The notes under the pieces are model-generated. The model saw nothing but the letters and a program-made list of their open reading frames with translations, was not told where the DNA came from and did not search any database. From Treponema sp. UBA3649 (GTDB lineage: Bacteria > Spirochaetota > Spirochaetia > Treponematales > Treponemataceae), in the NCBI GenBank assembly GCA_002373325.1, contig DFKI01000173.1, forward strand, positions 1 to 23,274: a DNA stretch of 23,274 bases, written 5' to 3'. Shown piece by piece: positions 23,189 through 23,274 of this stretch (position 1 is its first letter; each line of letters starts with the position of its first letter). The position numbers and the translations under genes were made by a program.

Positions 23189-23274
23189 CCTTGCCGGATA
23201 GGTCTTATGTCCTTGCCAGATAGGTCTTATGTCATTGCCGGACTGGTCCTATGTCATTGCCGGACTTGATCCGG
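23189..23274. repeat. 22-bp tandem repeat array running off the window
   Basis: Units at 23189-23210, 23211-23232, 23233-23254 and a partial 23255-23274, each approximating CMTTGCCRGAYWGGTCYTATGT. Bases 23235-23274 match 14102-14141 at 37 of 40 positions, so this belongs to the same dispersed family as the elements at 2.1-2.4 kb and 14.1-14.3 kb. It continues past the window edge. No terminal inverted repeat is visible on the left side. Confidence 0.85.

Overview
The window looks like a chromosomal segment of a host-associated spirochaete, most likely a Treponema of the gut or rumen type. That is inferred from the gene set and protein style: HslUV, a MurJ flippase with a lysine-rich N-terminal tail, a membrane class III nucleotidyl cyclase, spirochaete-style lipoproteins, AddAB, moderate GC, and scattered 'VIAGLDPAI'-type dispersed repeats. 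No 16S or marker search was possible, so genus is a working guess.

Layout. (1) 1-2091, + strand: the 3' end of hslV, then hslU, then a small Cys-rich DUF1284 protein; the first two form the HslUV ATP-dependent protease. (2) 2095-2376: a MITE-like element with imperfect 16-bp terminal inverted repeats, CTAA on both sides, two perfect hairpins and a 22-bp tandem array. It sits between convergent genes. (3) 2380-5228, - strand: an M24 (Xaa-Pro aminopeptidase-type) metallopeptidase overlapping murJ by 4 bp, driven by a good promoter at 5259-5287. (4) 5290-5547: an intergenic region with an unexplained GC-rich, structure-prone island. (5) 5616-9460, + strand: a two-TM receptor-type class III cyclase overlapping a single-TM, long coiled-coil protein. 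(6) 9490-12713, - strand: a lipoprotein with SH3-like modules and an orphan family-1 solute-binding protein with a near-consensus promoter. (7) 12993-14090, + strand: leuB. (8) 14097-14264: a second, one-ended copy of the repeat element between convergent leuB and addA. (9) 14296-20609, - strand: addB-addA, the double-strand-break repair helicase-nuclease. (10) 20717-20789: tRNA-Ala(CGC) with promoter and terminator. (11) 20926-22956: a secreted clostripain-fold (C11) protein whose catalytic His and Cys positions both appear substituted. (12) 23025-23141: a 38-codon ORF with a perfect Shine-Dalgarno, followed by a third repeat array running off the window.

Working relationships. HslU unfolds substrates for HslV. 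MurJ and the M24 peptidase are translationally coupled. The cyclase and coiled-coil protein are co-expressed and both membrane-anchored, suggesting a shared signalling or envelope role. AddA and AddB form one complex. The most unusual items are the probable C11 pseudoprotease, the MITE-like family placed at gene 3' ends, promoter geometry predicting leaderless mRNAs for two exported proteins, the GC-rich island at 5350-5460, and a heptamer array that contains the addA stop codon.
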